Shown here: piece after piece, positions 13,415-64,000 of the stretch
How positions within the stretch are numbered: position 1 is the stretch's first letter
How the letters are laid out: each line of letters begins with the position of its first letter
DNA from: Lingula anatina
Taxonomy: Eukaryota > Brachiopoda > Lingulata > Lingulida > Lingulidae
Direction of reading: 5' to 3'
Length of the DNA: 64,000 nucleotides
Assembly (NCBI RefSeq): GCF_001039355.2
Contig: NW_019775549.1
Location: 126,001-190,000, forward strand
Translations under genes and position numbers: made by a program
Notes under the pieces: model-generated
Databases searched by the model: none
What the model saw: the letters and a program-made list of their open reading frames with translations, nothing else
Told to the model about the DNA's origin: nothing

Positions 13415-14820
13415 GGAGAGAGAGAGGGAGACTATCCTGAATCTCTGACGAAACTGAGTGTATCTGAATGAATGATTTTTTAGTATGAAAAAATAGGAGA
13501 AACATTTCTTAATTTGAGTATCCGATGCATCCTTTATTTCTACAAAGTTAACCCAAGTGCACAAAATTATATACTTCTCAACTAACATGTTTCACATGTT
13601 AAGACCTTTCCCTTAATCGGTAAGTAAAACTTACCTAAAGTTAAAAAATCTTCCTTTAACTGTGTTGGTCCTAGATTCTTCCGTAGTGCACCTGTTACAT
13701 GTATACAGTAAATCATTAGTCTCTAATATTATAACAGGGTTTATTTGTAATGTAAATATAAATGTTATACGTTTTGAAACATAAACAATAATTTTGTGAG
13801 ATTTTTAAAAAATCTCATCTTGGATCTAAAATGTCAATATGGCATAAAGATGTAATACTACTGTACGTAACAGTAGAAAGTATAAAAGGACTCACTGCAC
13901 ACTCACTGTTTGGAATTGTCAGTAAACTTTTGATGACATTTTTCAAAGCTGCAGCACTAACTCCATGTTGCGATGAAAATTCTTCCAACTGTTCGATAAG
14001 TCTGCTGGACTGTCAAAGATGAGCAAATTAAAATAAAAATAACAGACATAAATGACATACAAAACTGATCAAAAATATTATTTAATGATAACTAGTCTAT
14101 GAAGTTAATATAAACATTTTTATGACCAAGTCACCCCCTTTTACTTAATAATTCAAATATTCTAATATTTCAATAACTATAAAGGGCAATGTCCTCTTAC
14201 ATGGGAAATAATTAAAGAACATTGTGTTACCAGTTGCATTAAAGAAATTGGAGCATGTAAAGTTAATGCACTCAGTTTAAATGTGATATCAACCATCATA
14301 CAGTGAATAAAATAAAATAAATAAATTACCTTATTTGGTTCTAGTAGAAACTGGAACACAATCTGAACCAGTTGGGTAAATTGCTGAAAGTATAAACAAA
14401 AGATTGCTGATTCTTAGAGTATTAAATTGGCATTAGAAGCAGTAATTTCTACCTGATCATCCAACCCTGGTGTAAACAACAATGATACTGATAGCACAGC
14501 CAGTACATATCAGAAACCGCAAACAGGAGTGCTACAGCATGAGCTTTGTGCTATGATACTGTCAGTCACACTGCAGTCTTCCAAAAATGTTAACTTTGAG
14601 TATAATTCGTACGAAGTGTCAGTGAAATCAAAAGGAAGGATGATATATAAATCATACACAAAATCAACCCAATACTTAAGAAACAACGTGTTTAAACGGT
14701 TTTCTAATCATATTGGAAATCACAACAACTCACCTCATCGTTAAATTTATTCAGAGTTTGTATTTCTGCAAACATTGAATCAGGAGGAGGATCTTTCGTG
14801 AAGTGGAAGGAGGTCGCCAT
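12008..14820 (-). CDS. COMMD7: COMM domain-containing protein 7, eight exons, complete
   Basis: Minus-strand join: 14820-14734, 14383-14330, 14009-13907, 13691-13635, 13319-13282, 12994-12904, 12644-12546, 12084-12008. That is 606 nt, 201 aa plus TGA, and all introns are GT-AG. The start has A at -3 and G at +4. Human COMMD7 is 200 aa, and the likeness runs end to end. Markers are an N-terminal KDPPPDSM, then FQFLLEPNK, ALRKNLGPTQLKEDFLTLG, LAEEKSTYFAEQWQQN, GQTLMVNQLLDMEWKFGVT and the C-terminal ELTLPQFYSFLHEMEKAKAS. An alpha-helical N-terminal half is followed by the COMM domain at about residues 130-201. Family knowledge: COMMD proteins form a hetero-decamer in the Commander/CCC complex with CCDC22 and CCDC93, acting in endosomal recycling; COMMD7 is also linked to NF-kB restraint. 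Identification is by resemblance recalled from the family, not a search. Confidence 0.96.
13374..13430. repeat. TG then GA dinucleotide microsatellite
   Basis: About 16 TG units pass directly into GA/GGA repeats, inside COMMD7 intron 4 (between the exons at 13691-13635 and 13319-13282). Confidence 0.95.
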
Positions 14821-15623
14821 TTTGGAGATCATGTGACTTTGGTGAGACGCAGAGGCAAATGTGTTAGTTGAGATATGTTTGGTGTAGATCTACATGCGCA
14901 ATGCCGGTCAATACATTTAACTTATTTATTATGTTTATTATGCACAGTTAACTCAAGCACATAGTTCGTGGCTAACTGCTTATTTACAAAAACAAAATAA
15001 TAACAATTAAAAAATAAAATAAGATAAAATGAAAAATAAAATATTTTTAATTGAGAAGATGTGCACCTTTGAAATGAGAATATTTGTAACCCAAGGCTAA
15101 TGATAAGCCTACTATGAAGCCTACTCAAGATTTGTATGCCAAAGTTGCTCTTTTGGCCAAGACTTACTACTGAGCCCGACTTAGTACAATATTCTTCATT
15201 CACTTTACATTTCCATTCGCTGTTTTTGTTCAGAAACAAAACGAACGCAACACTTACATTGTGTAACGGTATAGGCCTATTGTTCTTTATAACTAAAAAG
15301 TGACTGAAGGAAAAGTCACTTAGACCAATATTAGGACTGTGCCACGCAGCACTATTATTTGCATTCTTTGCGCCTTGTTTAATTATTCAACATAACAAAT
15401 TGTGCAATACTGCTCAACACATCAAACCTATTCATTTTGCTGCCAGTTTCCCCAAGAAAAATAACCACCCAATGTACACCTCAATGTACGATGCAATTTG
15501 ATAATATACAGTCTATTCCATTAATATCTCACCCTAGTGAACCCAACTTGACAGTTTATAGCAAACAAGTGAACCATGACGTACTACCTATATGCGAACG
15601 CTCAAGTCACATGCTATTTAACC
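14821..15623. promoter_or_regulatory. Upstream region of COMMD7, promoter expected
   Basis: About 0.8 kb immediately upstream of the COMMD7 start. No TATA box or other element could be assigned with confidence. If the plus-strand candidate exon at 15624 is real, this would be a shared divergent promoter. Confidence 0.35.
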
Positions 15624-15647
15624 ATGGCGGTTAATGCCCCTATACAG
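15624..15647 (+). CDS. Candidate short first coding exon (8 codons), unplaced
   Basis: ACCATGGCGG gives an excellent start context. Eight codons (MAVNAPIQ) end at CAG|GTAAGC, a strong donor, in phase 0. No partner exon can be identified before the WNK gene. It could open an unrecognised gene, serve as an alternative WNK leader (WNK exon 2 also starts in phase 0), or be chance. Confidence 0.2.
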
Positions 15648-17888
15648 GTAAGCAGTGCACCGTGGCATTTATACATAGGCTTAGCATTTAATTAATTGCA
15701 TTTGGCACATTTAGCAAACAGCACGCGGGACGCATGCACTAGTCTTTGTTATAGATATACCTGGCACTAAACTTGCACGTGGCACGTATTCTTTTAGTAC
15801 TTCTGAACGATTAGATAATGAACAAACGAATAAACAAGCAATCAAATAAATAGATAAATAAATGAATAAACGAAAGTAGGGTTTTTGCTTATCATAATTA
15901 TTTTTTCATTTTTCAGATGTACCCTTTAAGACATCAATGCTCGCTTTAGCCTGTAATTCTATCTTTATCATTTTAATACAAAAAGCATAACAATTATAGG
16001 GGACAAAATAACACCTGTACCCACAAATTATGTTTTAAGAATAAATAATAATAATAATAATACAAAGATAACACGCAGAAGTTGGGTCATCCCCCATTAT
16101 CTCCTGTATCTCTGGGTCCGCCATTAAATATTACACCTATGGGACATTTGTCTTCATGTTATGGATGAACGCTGGTCAAATGTTTTATCTTTGTCGGTGA
16201 AAACGTGCCAATTTGTCACGAGCTGACCATTCTGGAGTGCAGCATTGTCACACGATATATCATTGACTCTCGACTAGGGGTCTCACTATATGTGTCACAC
16301 TCGCGGATATGGCCGTCTGACATTATTTCAACTGTGCGACAGCCTCTGAAAATAACAAAGACCATTTGCTCTTCAAAATAAAGCCCAGAAACTGCTAATT
16401 ATTATTTTTTCGGTTAAATATATTTTTCGTTGTCTCTTTCGTAGCCCCCTCCTTATGATAGTAAAAAAGAAAAGTAAAGCAACTCTAAAAATAAAGGGCG
16501 AGGTAAGGGACGAAGCGTCATGCTCCCCTCCTGTAGATCCAGCAGGCAAAAAAAAAAAAAAAAAAAAAAAAAAGCGCATTTTATACCATCTTATTTTCAT
16601 CTTCAAATATGCCCAGCCGTCACAAGCTTCTTTGATTAATTGGAGTGGACAATAAATGTTGGGCCATGTCAACTAAACAGCGCAATAAAATATTTAGTTG
16701 GCAGTCCTCCAGGGCGATGTGCTAGACCTATTGTTGATTTCGATGCGTATCAAGGTGAGGAAAACAACTTTTACGAGAAGAATTAGAGCTCAAAATCATA
16801 TGAAACAGCTTGTTTATCTCTAACAGCTAGGTTAAGGTGCATTGAACTTCAGATGAATCAGTAAATAATACGAAATGACGTTATTCAACACATGTCAAAG
16901 ATGCTTGAACTTTTCCAACGGCAAATATTGACGTTTCTTCAAGCTCACAAACGAAATTGCGTTAGTTGCGCGAGATAGATGCGTTGTGCAGATCACCTAC
17001 CTGCGCGCGAAAAAATAACTATCAATCATAAATGAAAGATAAAAGTTTAGAATACTTCAAATCAAGTTTGAATATTTTCACTGGAATAATGTATATAAAG
17101 GAAATTTTAATTGAGATGAACGAGCGTTTTGGTGGCAAAGATAAAAATAGGATATCATTACGCAGTATGGGAACTACTTCCATTACTCCTACCAGGCCAC
17201 AGAGGAAGACGGCCGCCATGATAACAGACTAGTAGGTGTTCGCGTTTCGCCTGGGATTTTCCATATTTCCTGAGACCGAAACTGCCTGTGATCCTACCAG
17301 TCTTCATTATAAAGAAACAGGAAACTTCATGATGTAACAGTCGTCAAGGTAAAAGAAACTGAACTATTAACATTATTGGGATAAAACCCGGAAGTGCTTG
17401 CGCTGGTCAGGCTCTTTTTCGAAGCCGAATTTCCACCGAATTCGATGTCAGTAAACTAGTCATACTTGAATGACAGTGTCAACGTTAAGCTGGTATCTTA
17501 AGGGCAAGTACACAAGTACATCAACAGAGATGGTGGATTAATTACGGCTCTCTTCAAACCATCTTGCCGGAGTCTGGAATCCACGTAAAATTTGACAGCC
17601 AAATATCCTGTTAATTCAGTGCAACAGGCGGCGTGAGGGTGCTTATGATGTGGACTTTGCCATGGTCAAGCTAATGAGTAATCGCTTTAAGTATTTCAGT
17701 CTTCCAATTATTAATCTATATGACATAGCAGTATACGGGCAGTCTGCTATGAAGCAACAGACATGTCGGCAGCTCGGCTCTTGACCTATCAGATATAAAT
17801 TGTTGGCTGTTGAAAATAGAAGCTCCTGGCTTTATAGAAGCTAGCTGCACCTGGCAGAGAGAGAAAGAGTGAAAGAGCAGTGTACAAT
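15648..17888. other. Intergenic / WNK upstream region
   Basis: Contains an AAT run near 16041, a 26-nt A tract at 16548 that follows a GC-richer repeat-like segment, and the proximal WNK promoter. An AG-rich leader (GAGAGAAAGAGTGAAAGAGC) lies just before the WNK start. A minus-strand ATG at 17219 (peptide MAAVFLCGL up to a GTAGGA donor) is too short to support. Confidence 0.5.
16548..16573. repeat. Poly-A tract, possible retroposon tail
   Basis: Twenty-six A in a row after CTCCTGTAGATCCAGCAGGC. The preceding roughly 100 bases are GC-richer than the surroundings. This is compatible with the 3' tail of a plus-strand retroposon, but no target-site duplication was confirmed. Confidence 0.4.
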
Positions 17889-56852
<38,964 letters not shown>

Positions 56853-59800
56853 TCCTTTCTTAGAAATGAGATGTATATATATATGAATGATTATCATTAC
56901 TATGTAATCAACATCATCATGGAAGTGAAAAGCTTCATGCTTCGCAAAGTGCATGTCGTGTGCATGACTTGAATTGCCAAATGTCTTTCAATGCACTGTA
57001 TATGCCTTACCAGTACATGTAACTGCTTTTGTATCAAAAGGACAGTTCTTGTTTATGACGTTTGATTGTAAAAAGATTGAAGAAGAAAAAAAGCATTATA
57101 GTGTGATGCAGACAAGGTGCTGAGAACATAGAGAGAGCTGTAGTAGTTCAGAGAGCACAGTGGAGCCAGGTTTATCCCAGCACACTAAGCCATGTGCAAT
57201 TATCTAGTAGAGAGATGTAGGCCTAGAGCACAGTGAAGATAGGGATAACTGTAGTTTTCTCAACTGAACTGAGACTAGAATTTTAGGTGGAATAGATGGA
57301 AAATGTTTGATATATTTGGTAAAAGTGTGCATTGAACAAAGCAGATCTGAGTTCTGGAACCTGCCTCAATATGCTCTTCTAATGTTCTGCACTGATTGGA
57401 TCCTGAAAACTCTCCTCCAAGGTGGCTTCAAAACTGTAGCAGTACTAGTGGTATTACTGCCATATTTTTCACATCTAGAAAACTGCACCCAAACTTGAAG
57501 ATTTAGCGGGGAGATTTCCTACTCCTGAGACAATACTGTAGCTGATTGGAATAGGCAAAGTTGCTAGATGTCAGACTATAAGCTTGAGCAGTGTAATAGC
57601 TATGACTCCATAATGCCATTTTCTGCCATGTATCTGCCATGTATTATGTCATTGCTTATAATATTTAAGGACACTGTTAACTACACTTTCAAACAGTACT
57701 GTGGAATATTAAGCTTTTTGTAACACAGTTGTCATATTAGACTTCATAAATATTTAACCTTTCTGCTACAATTTGCCGTGTTGAGGACAACCAATTAGTC
57801 AGATTTAAAACTGTATTGATGCTTGTGATGAACTATATCCCCTTGAAAACGTACAGTGTAGCCAAGTTATTTAAGCATTACACAGTTTTCTTTCTGGATT
57901 GAGATGTAGAGCTACAGTGATACACATGCTGTGTTGTAGTGTACACATCACAGTGTTGACAATATTGTATACCACTGTTTACCCCCATGTACCAATACTG
58001 TTGCCTACTCGTACCCGTTTTTATGCATATTTTGCATATTGTATGGGGCAGAGCCAAGTAGGTCTTTTGGTCCTAGGTAAAATCTTCTGACATTTTACAA
58101 GTCCATGCCTTTTTTGCCCTGGATTCTATTAAATCTGGATCTAAAGGTTATTTCAAGCGTAAATTAGGTTTGTTTTCATTTTTTAATTTGTTGATGATAA
58201 CTTATTGCTATGGAAATTAGTTCTGTATATATGACGATGCTCTCTCCAGGATAAACCAAGTTCACCCAGTGTACCTATCTCCTCCAAAATGTTACATAAT
58301 TTACTTTCCTATATTTACCTTTGGTTCTCGACCTGATTTTGATTTGACATCTGCCTTGTAGCATTTTTGGCTGGAAGTACTGTTATCCTGTAGTGAGCTT
58401 AGTATGGTTGCTGATTATCAGAGGCTTCTGGCCTTTTGTCAAGTTTATTCCTCGGCATGGGGATATGAAGTCGTAATTCCGTAAAAGGTATTTATGGCTG
58501 TATTGAGCAATTTCTTTCCTTATTTATTATTTCCTTATTTATTTTATTAATTAAAAAATTTAACTTGAGGCTCCTGATATATTATGGTTTTCTGATATTG
58601 TAAGGACAATATTTCAAAGGTGTTTTGTTTCTCAAGCCTGAAGAACAAATAATCAATGGTATTTTTACTTAAAGAACAGTGAATGCATCCAAGCACAGAT
58701 TACTTCTGATGTGGGTTTCTTGTAACTTGGATTTTCCTATATTTGACAGTGGCACGGCAGTGTATAAATTGTCACACATACTCGCAGTAGTCGCTAGTAT
58801 ATCGATAGCTTATTGATAAGACTCCCAAGTTGAGGCCGAGTCCCAACCTAATTGTATTATGCCTATATCTGCTAGGGGCAACACAATTGGCATTTAAATA
58901 TATCTTTATAGTTGGTTTCTCTGTAGTTATATTATTTTAGGTGATGTCTGCATAAAATGCATAATCTTGGGAGTTAAAGAAAAGAGATATTGAGGAAATA
59001 CACTTAATTGTGACGTAGCAGTGTAACATTTTGTCTCTAGACTGGTAGAGTACAGTTTATGAAGAAGAGGGGTCTTCTAGGGTAGAGTAGGCGGGCGCAG
59101 TTTGTACATCTTTGTATAATGTTATACATTGCCTCATTTTTGTACAGTCGAATATCATGTGATAATTTTTTTGTCATTTTTCATTTTGTATAATATTCAT
59201 GATTTCCAATGCTGCTCACTTGGTGTGGCAAGCCAGCGTGTTGTATGAAGAGAATATGGTGCAAACGGTATGAAGATGGGTTATATTGATTGCTGAATTT
59301 TCATTATTTAAGTATTTGAATTTATTGAAAGGGATTAACTAGTTCTATGATATTGATGTTATAAGTTTGGTTTAAGCTGACGGCTTTTTGTACAGAATTG
59401 CGATCCTGTCGGTGAAGAAAAAATGTTATTTATCAAGAAATACGTTGTTTTGTTTTTCTTTAATTCCTTAAAATCAGAGGTATATTGCTTATAATAATAT
59501 AATTATTGATTTCTTTTGAGAAAGGGGTGTGTTACTCTTATCCAAATCTATTCTTGAAATCTATTTTCACCCACCAGGAATCGGGGGGCGGGGGGGGGGG
59601 GGACTTAAATTTAGTTTTTGCTTCAATTTTTTTCAGTGTAACACGAGGGAAATGACCAACAGGCTTTTCTTTAATGAACTATTTAAAAGTTTTTAAAAAT
59701 TTAATTGGGTGACTATTACCTTACACTCGTGATCAATAATTGCCGCTGAAGTTCTTAAAAATCGGACAAGAATGGCTTTCTGCCTCTTGATTGTGTTAGC

Positions 59801-60850
59801 TGCTGTAACTAAAACACTGAGGGCTCCAGATCCCGCTCTGATATTAAGGGCCTGTTAAATGTATAGACAGTGCAATTATTTAGTAACCGACTACTAGCGC
59901 ATCCTGCAAACAGATAGTAGCAGCGTGCGACCAGGCGGCTTTTTTGTTTTGAGGTGATGCTTGTACGTGAACACCTAATCCCCAAAGTATTACGTGTCTA
60001 TTTGTTACCCTCTACCAGGGCGACTGATAGATTTTTCACAGATATTCACAGGTATGTCTCTAGATAGATGGTCATTTTGGTTCAAACTCAGTTTGGTTCA
60101 AACTCAAAAACTGAAAAGCATGCATTGAACCATGTTGGAAGAAAGACCACATTGGATTTTTTAAACCTACAATTGAACAATGTTTTCAGTTTTTATTCTC
60201 TAAACTTGAAAAGCGGATATGGTAAATGCCAGTGCATTTGTCTTACTGAGCACAAAAATGAAAATGGGATTTAGTTTTTTTCGGTTTCAGCACATGTAAC
60301 TGACTTCTTTCTAGGACTCAATATTCAGTCCTATATTGGATATTGAGTCCTAGTTTCTATCAATATCTACATCAAAACTGAAATATTCAACCTTAAAAGA
60401 AGTAGTGAAGTACACATTTAATATCCCGTAACACAAATAAGTATATTTTTGGCCAAGTTAGGTAGTGGTTCAGATTTAAACTGTTCGATTCAAAGCTATA
60501 ATATTTACCGTTGCCTTCGCAACTCTGCTTCCTGACTGACGTGGCTAAAAACGTAAAGCCGCACCTAGAGGCGTCTACAGTTAACTCCGGCCAAATCCGG
60601 ATACGGTCATGTCTGTGAAGGCTCTTGACGTCATCACAGCGGAAGGACAGTCCCACCTCGCTATCAGTACCGAACACCCGACCTAAACCGCGTCTGTCAC
60701 AATGAGATTATCTTCTTTTTAAAGTGAAAACCCGCATACCTTTAGATCTAAACGAACGAGTCATCTATACACCCATCTTGAAAGGAATTAGAAGTTTTAG
60801 TTTTTATTTTGGATGGATGTAACCGGGCCCTGAAGTTTTGGACATAAAAA
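56853..60850 (+). other. WNK 3' flank (3' UTR and intergenic)
   Basis: No coding exon recognised. No canonical AATAAA was found with confidence, so the UTR end is undefined. 56876-58395 recurs almost intact at 62463-64000. A hairpin lies at 60312-60352 and a G run near 59584. Confidence 0.7.
60312..60352. repeat. Short perfect inverted repeat
   Basis: TAGGACTCAATAT and its complement ATATTGAGTCCTA are separated by 15 bases. This could be a terminator-like or structured element between WNK and the NIDO gene. Confidence 0.6.
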
Positions 60851-61191
60851 ATGGACTTAGTTGCGTGTTTGTTGTGTTTGCTTATTTCCAGTAGGTCTTG
60901 GCAGAGTTCATGGGCATCGGGGGTACTCTACCCTCACGGGACGACGGAGGGGGACGCGGTGGCACCTAAGAACGACGATGGTAGCACGGGAATGATCCAC
61001 ATCACCGTAGAATTCCCTTACTTTGACAGCCTCCATACATCACTCTATGTAAGTCACTATACGACAGTTTACAGTATGTACATTTTATTGTCGTGTCGTT
61101 TTATTTGTAGCGTTTATAAATTGATTCTTGACACTATACTGTAAATTTTTAGGGCCCCTTGCCATTTTTTGTCGAATGTGCCATAAAATGG

Positions 61192-61226
<35 letters not shown>

Positions 61227-62119
61227 GAACGCTAATTGTATAGTTTAAACAAAACTTAAGATTTGGCCTACCTGTACTTTTATCAACACATCAAATTGAA
61301 CTAAGCACTCCTGATGATAAAATTTGCGTTTTAGCAAATAAATACATATGTACGGATGGAACCTTCCTAAAACCAGCATTCTCGAGCCAACCCCCAACAT
61401 TGCTTCAATCCAAAACCTCCACCACTTTCACCAGTTGTATTCGGAATATTGTGATAAAAACTGCCTTTCGTCTTACTTCGCTCAGGTGGACACAAATGGC
61501 GCCATCTCGTTCCTCCGAGAGGTCAGCCAGTACACCCCGGACGCCTTCCCCCTGGGGAACAACTGGCGTCTCATAACGCCATTCTGGGCAGACGTCGACA
61601 CCAGGTACAACCACGGCGGCGTTTACTACCGGCAGACGACAGATGCCAGCATTTTATCGCGCGCTAATGGTGACGTCAGAGGGGCATTCTTGTCTCAGGG
61701 ACGTTTTGAAGCCACGTGGGCTTTTGTCTGTACGTGGGCGAACGTGACTTATTATAGAAGAAACGAGGATACAGCTGCGACATCAAACGTGAGTGGTGTC
61801 ACGTATATTAGAAAACTGTTTATAATTATTCGTTTAATCATGTATAATGAAAATGATGAACATGTATCAAAGGCAATTATAGGGCTTACTTTCCCTAAAA
61901 TATATACCGAATATGACATTTTTAACGTTTTACCCAAGATGTATGACACTCCTATGTTTTAAAACTAACATTTACCAATTTTCACAGACGAATACTTTCC
62001 AAGCAGTCTTAGTGACAGACGAAATACACTCTTTCGTCATCTTCAACTATGACGTCATCACCTGGACCACGGGGTCTGCCAGCGGGGGGTCGTCAGGTAC
62101 AGGAGGAACTCCAGCGCAG
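60851..62119 (+). CDS. Secreted NIDO-domain protein, first three exons (3'-truncated)
   Basis: Join: 60851-61048, 61486-61788, 61988-62119; all phase 0, 211 codons. Donors are TAT|GTAAGT, AAC|GTGAGT and CAG|GTCAGG; acceptors are CGCTCAG and TTCACAG. The ATG has A at -3 and G at +4 and opens a signal peptide ([13 protein letters not shown]). The NIDO signature then follows: [80 protein letters not shown] and [15 protein letters not shown] occurs in nidogen, alpha-tectorin, SNED1 and MUC4-like extracellular proteins; what follows the domain decides which, and that part is missing. The scaffold join at 62462 interrupts the gene about 340 bases after exon 3. Confidence 0.85.
61192..61225. repeat. 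ATT trinucleotide microsatellite
   Basis: About 11 ATT units in the first intron of the NIDO gene. Confidence 0.95.
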
Positions 62120-62462
62120 GTCAGGGAAAGAAACCTTGTATTTCTATCGTGAAACAATGATGAATACAAAAAAGAATTCCCCATTAACAAGTTTGACAAA
62201 TATTTACGGTGGTCAACCAACATTAAACATGATAAATCTATATATCATATATGTTACTAGCCTATATATGATATATATGACGCTGATCATATTTAAGCAA
62301 TTTTAAAGTCAATCAGTGATCAGAATATACATTGCTGAATGGGATTCAACAAGTTTGGGTCTCGATTAATATTGGACAACAGTTTTATTTTGATATCCAC
62401 CCACTTACGCAGCATGTTCTCTGGTCGAGAAAGTATTTCATGTAGGGTCCATTATACATATN

Positions 62463-64000
62463 TATATATATGAATGATTATCATTACTATGTAATCAACA
62501 TCATCATGGAAGTGAAAAGCTTCATGCTTCGCAAAGTGCATGTCGTGTGCATGACTTGAATTGCCAAATGTCTTTCAATGCACTGTATATGCCTTACCAG
62601 TACATGTAACTGCTTTTGTATCAAAAGGACAGTTCTTGTTTATGACGTTTGATTGTAAAAAGATTGAAGAAAAAAAAAAGCATTATAGTGTGATGCAGAC
62701 AAGGTGCTGAGAACATAGAGAGAGCTGTAGTAGTTCGGAGAGCACAGTGGAGCCAGGTTTATCCCAGCACACTAAGCCATGTGCAATTATCTAGTAGAGA
62801 GACGTAGGCCTAGAGCACAGTGAAGATAGGGATAACTGTAGTTTTCTCAACTGAACTGAGACTAGAATTTTAGGTGGAATAGATGGAAAATGTTTGATAT
62901 ATTTGGTAAAAGTGTGCATTGAAGAAAGCAGATGTGAGTTCTGGAACCTGCCTCAATATGCTCTTCTAATGTTCTGCACTGATTGGATCCTGAAAACTCT
63001 CCTCCAAGGTGGCTTCAAAACTGCAGCAGTACTAGTGGTATTACTGCCATATTTTCACATCTAGAAAACTGCACCCGAACTTGAAGATTTAGCGGGGAGA
63101 TTTCCTACTCCTGAGACAATACTGTAGCTGATTGGAATAGGCAAAGTTGCTAGTTTTATCATCCATATACTATATGTCAGAATATAAGCTTGAGCAGTGT
63201 AATAGCTATGACTCCATAATGCCATTTTTCTGCCATGTATCTGCCATGTATTATGACATTGCTTATAATATTTAAGGATACTGTTAACTACACTTTCAAA
63301 TAGTACTGTGGATATTAAGCTTTTTGTAACACAGTTGTTATATTAGACTTCATAAATATTTAACCTTCCTACTACAATTTGCAGTGTTGACAACAAGTTA
63401 CAGTCAGACTTAAAAAACTGTATTGATGCTTGTGCTGAACTATATCCCCTTGAATACGTACAGTGTAGCCAAGTTATTTAAGCATTACACAGTTTTCTTT
63501 CTGGATTGAGATGTAGAGCTACAGTGATACACATGCTGTGTTGTAGTGTACACATCAGAGTGTTTACAATATTGTATACCATTGTTTACCACCATGTTAC
63601 AATACTGTTGCCTACTTGTACCCTTTTATGCATATTTTGCATATTGTATGGGGCAGAGCCAAGTAGGTCTTTTGGTCCTAGGTAAAATCTTCTGACATTT
63701 TACAAGCCCATGCCTTTTTTGCCCTAGATTCTATTAAATCTGGACCTAAAGGTTATTTCAAGCATAAATTAGGTTTGTTTTCATATTTGATTTTGTTGAT
63801 GATAACTTATTGCTATGAAAATTAGTTCTGTATGTATGACAATGCTCTCTCCAGGATAAACCAAGTTCACCCAGTGTACCTATCTCCTCCAAAATGTTAC
63901 ATAATTTACTTTCCTATATTTACCTTTGGTTCTCGACCTGATTCTGATTTGACATCTGCCTTGTAGCATTTTTGGCTGGAAGTACTGTTATCCTGTAGTG
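62463..64000 (+). repeat. Second copy of the WNK 3' flank after a scaffold join
   Basis: Starts directly after N at 62462 and follows 56876-58395 to the window end with scattered single-base differences and one roughly 20-bp insertion near 63155. No coding sequence. Best read as the alternative haplotype or an unmerged overlapping contig, not as a separate locus. Confidence 0.9.

Noticed and set aside
17193-17219. Minus-strand MAAVFLCGL up to a GTAGGA donor as a first exon
   Set aside because: Only nine codons, a mediocre donor and no partner exon; CCGCCAT-type starts arise easily in promoter GC patches.
62463-64000. A second WNK paralogue 3' end
   Set aside because: It starts exactly at an N, contains no coding exon and is nearly identical to the first copy, so an assembly duplication is simpler.

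Overview
The window looks like a eukaryotic (metazoan) nuclear scaffold, most likely from a lophotrochozoan and probably a mollusc. The genome is AT-rich and heterozygous. The genes have many short exons with GT-AG introns, there is abundant microsatellite DNA, and single-N scaffold joins are present. The species cannot be named from sequence alone. I rebuilt gene models by hand from splice sites, reading-frame continuity and protein-family resemblance; no search was run.

Layout. (1) About 1-6100, minus strand: two genes that both begin with a type II membrane anchor. One is only a first exon (1609-1462) whose remainder would lie beyond the left edge. The other is a complete two-exon gene (6100-3649, 347 aa) resembling DUF1647 / GT-A-like glycosyltransferases. 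(2) About 6101-12007: no gene recognised, only microsatellites and a probable decayed repeat. (3) 14820-12008, minus strand: a complete eight-exon COMMD7 gene (201 aa; the human protein is 200 aa). (4) 14821-17888: intergenic/promoter space with two tiny, unsupported candidate first exons. (5) 17889-56852, plus strand: one very large WNK (with-no-lysine) kinase gene. I resolve 24 coding exons that join in frame to 9927 nt (3308 aa), including a 14.5-kb first intron. (6) 56853 onward: the WNK 3' flank, then the first three coding exons (60851-62119) of a secreted NIDO-domain protein. (7) 62463-64000: a second, slightly diverged copy of the WNK 3' flank placed after a single N, most simply the other haplotype.

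The WNK protein has the diagnostic kinase features: a catalytic lysine in the glycine-rich loop (GSFK), a cysteine in the usual beta3 lysine position (AWCEL), [15 protein letters not shown], and the [12 protein letters not shown] activation loop. A PF2-like domain follows directly. Far downstream are two further PF2-like domains, each encoded by a matching exon pair and each followed by similar linker sequence, which points to an internal multi-exon duplication. Two RFSV motifs (SPAK/OSR1-docking type), many polyglutamine tracts and a 36-nt coding minisatellite near the C terminus complete it. COMMD7 (endosomal Commander complex), WNK (chloride/osmotic signalling) and the NIDO protein (extracellular) are functionally unrelated neighbours.

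The main novelty candidates are the duplicated PF2-like module, the coding GQ minisatellite, a 259-bp hairpin element in WNK intron 3, and the assembly structure. Four of the five single-N joins are flanked by duplicated sequence.
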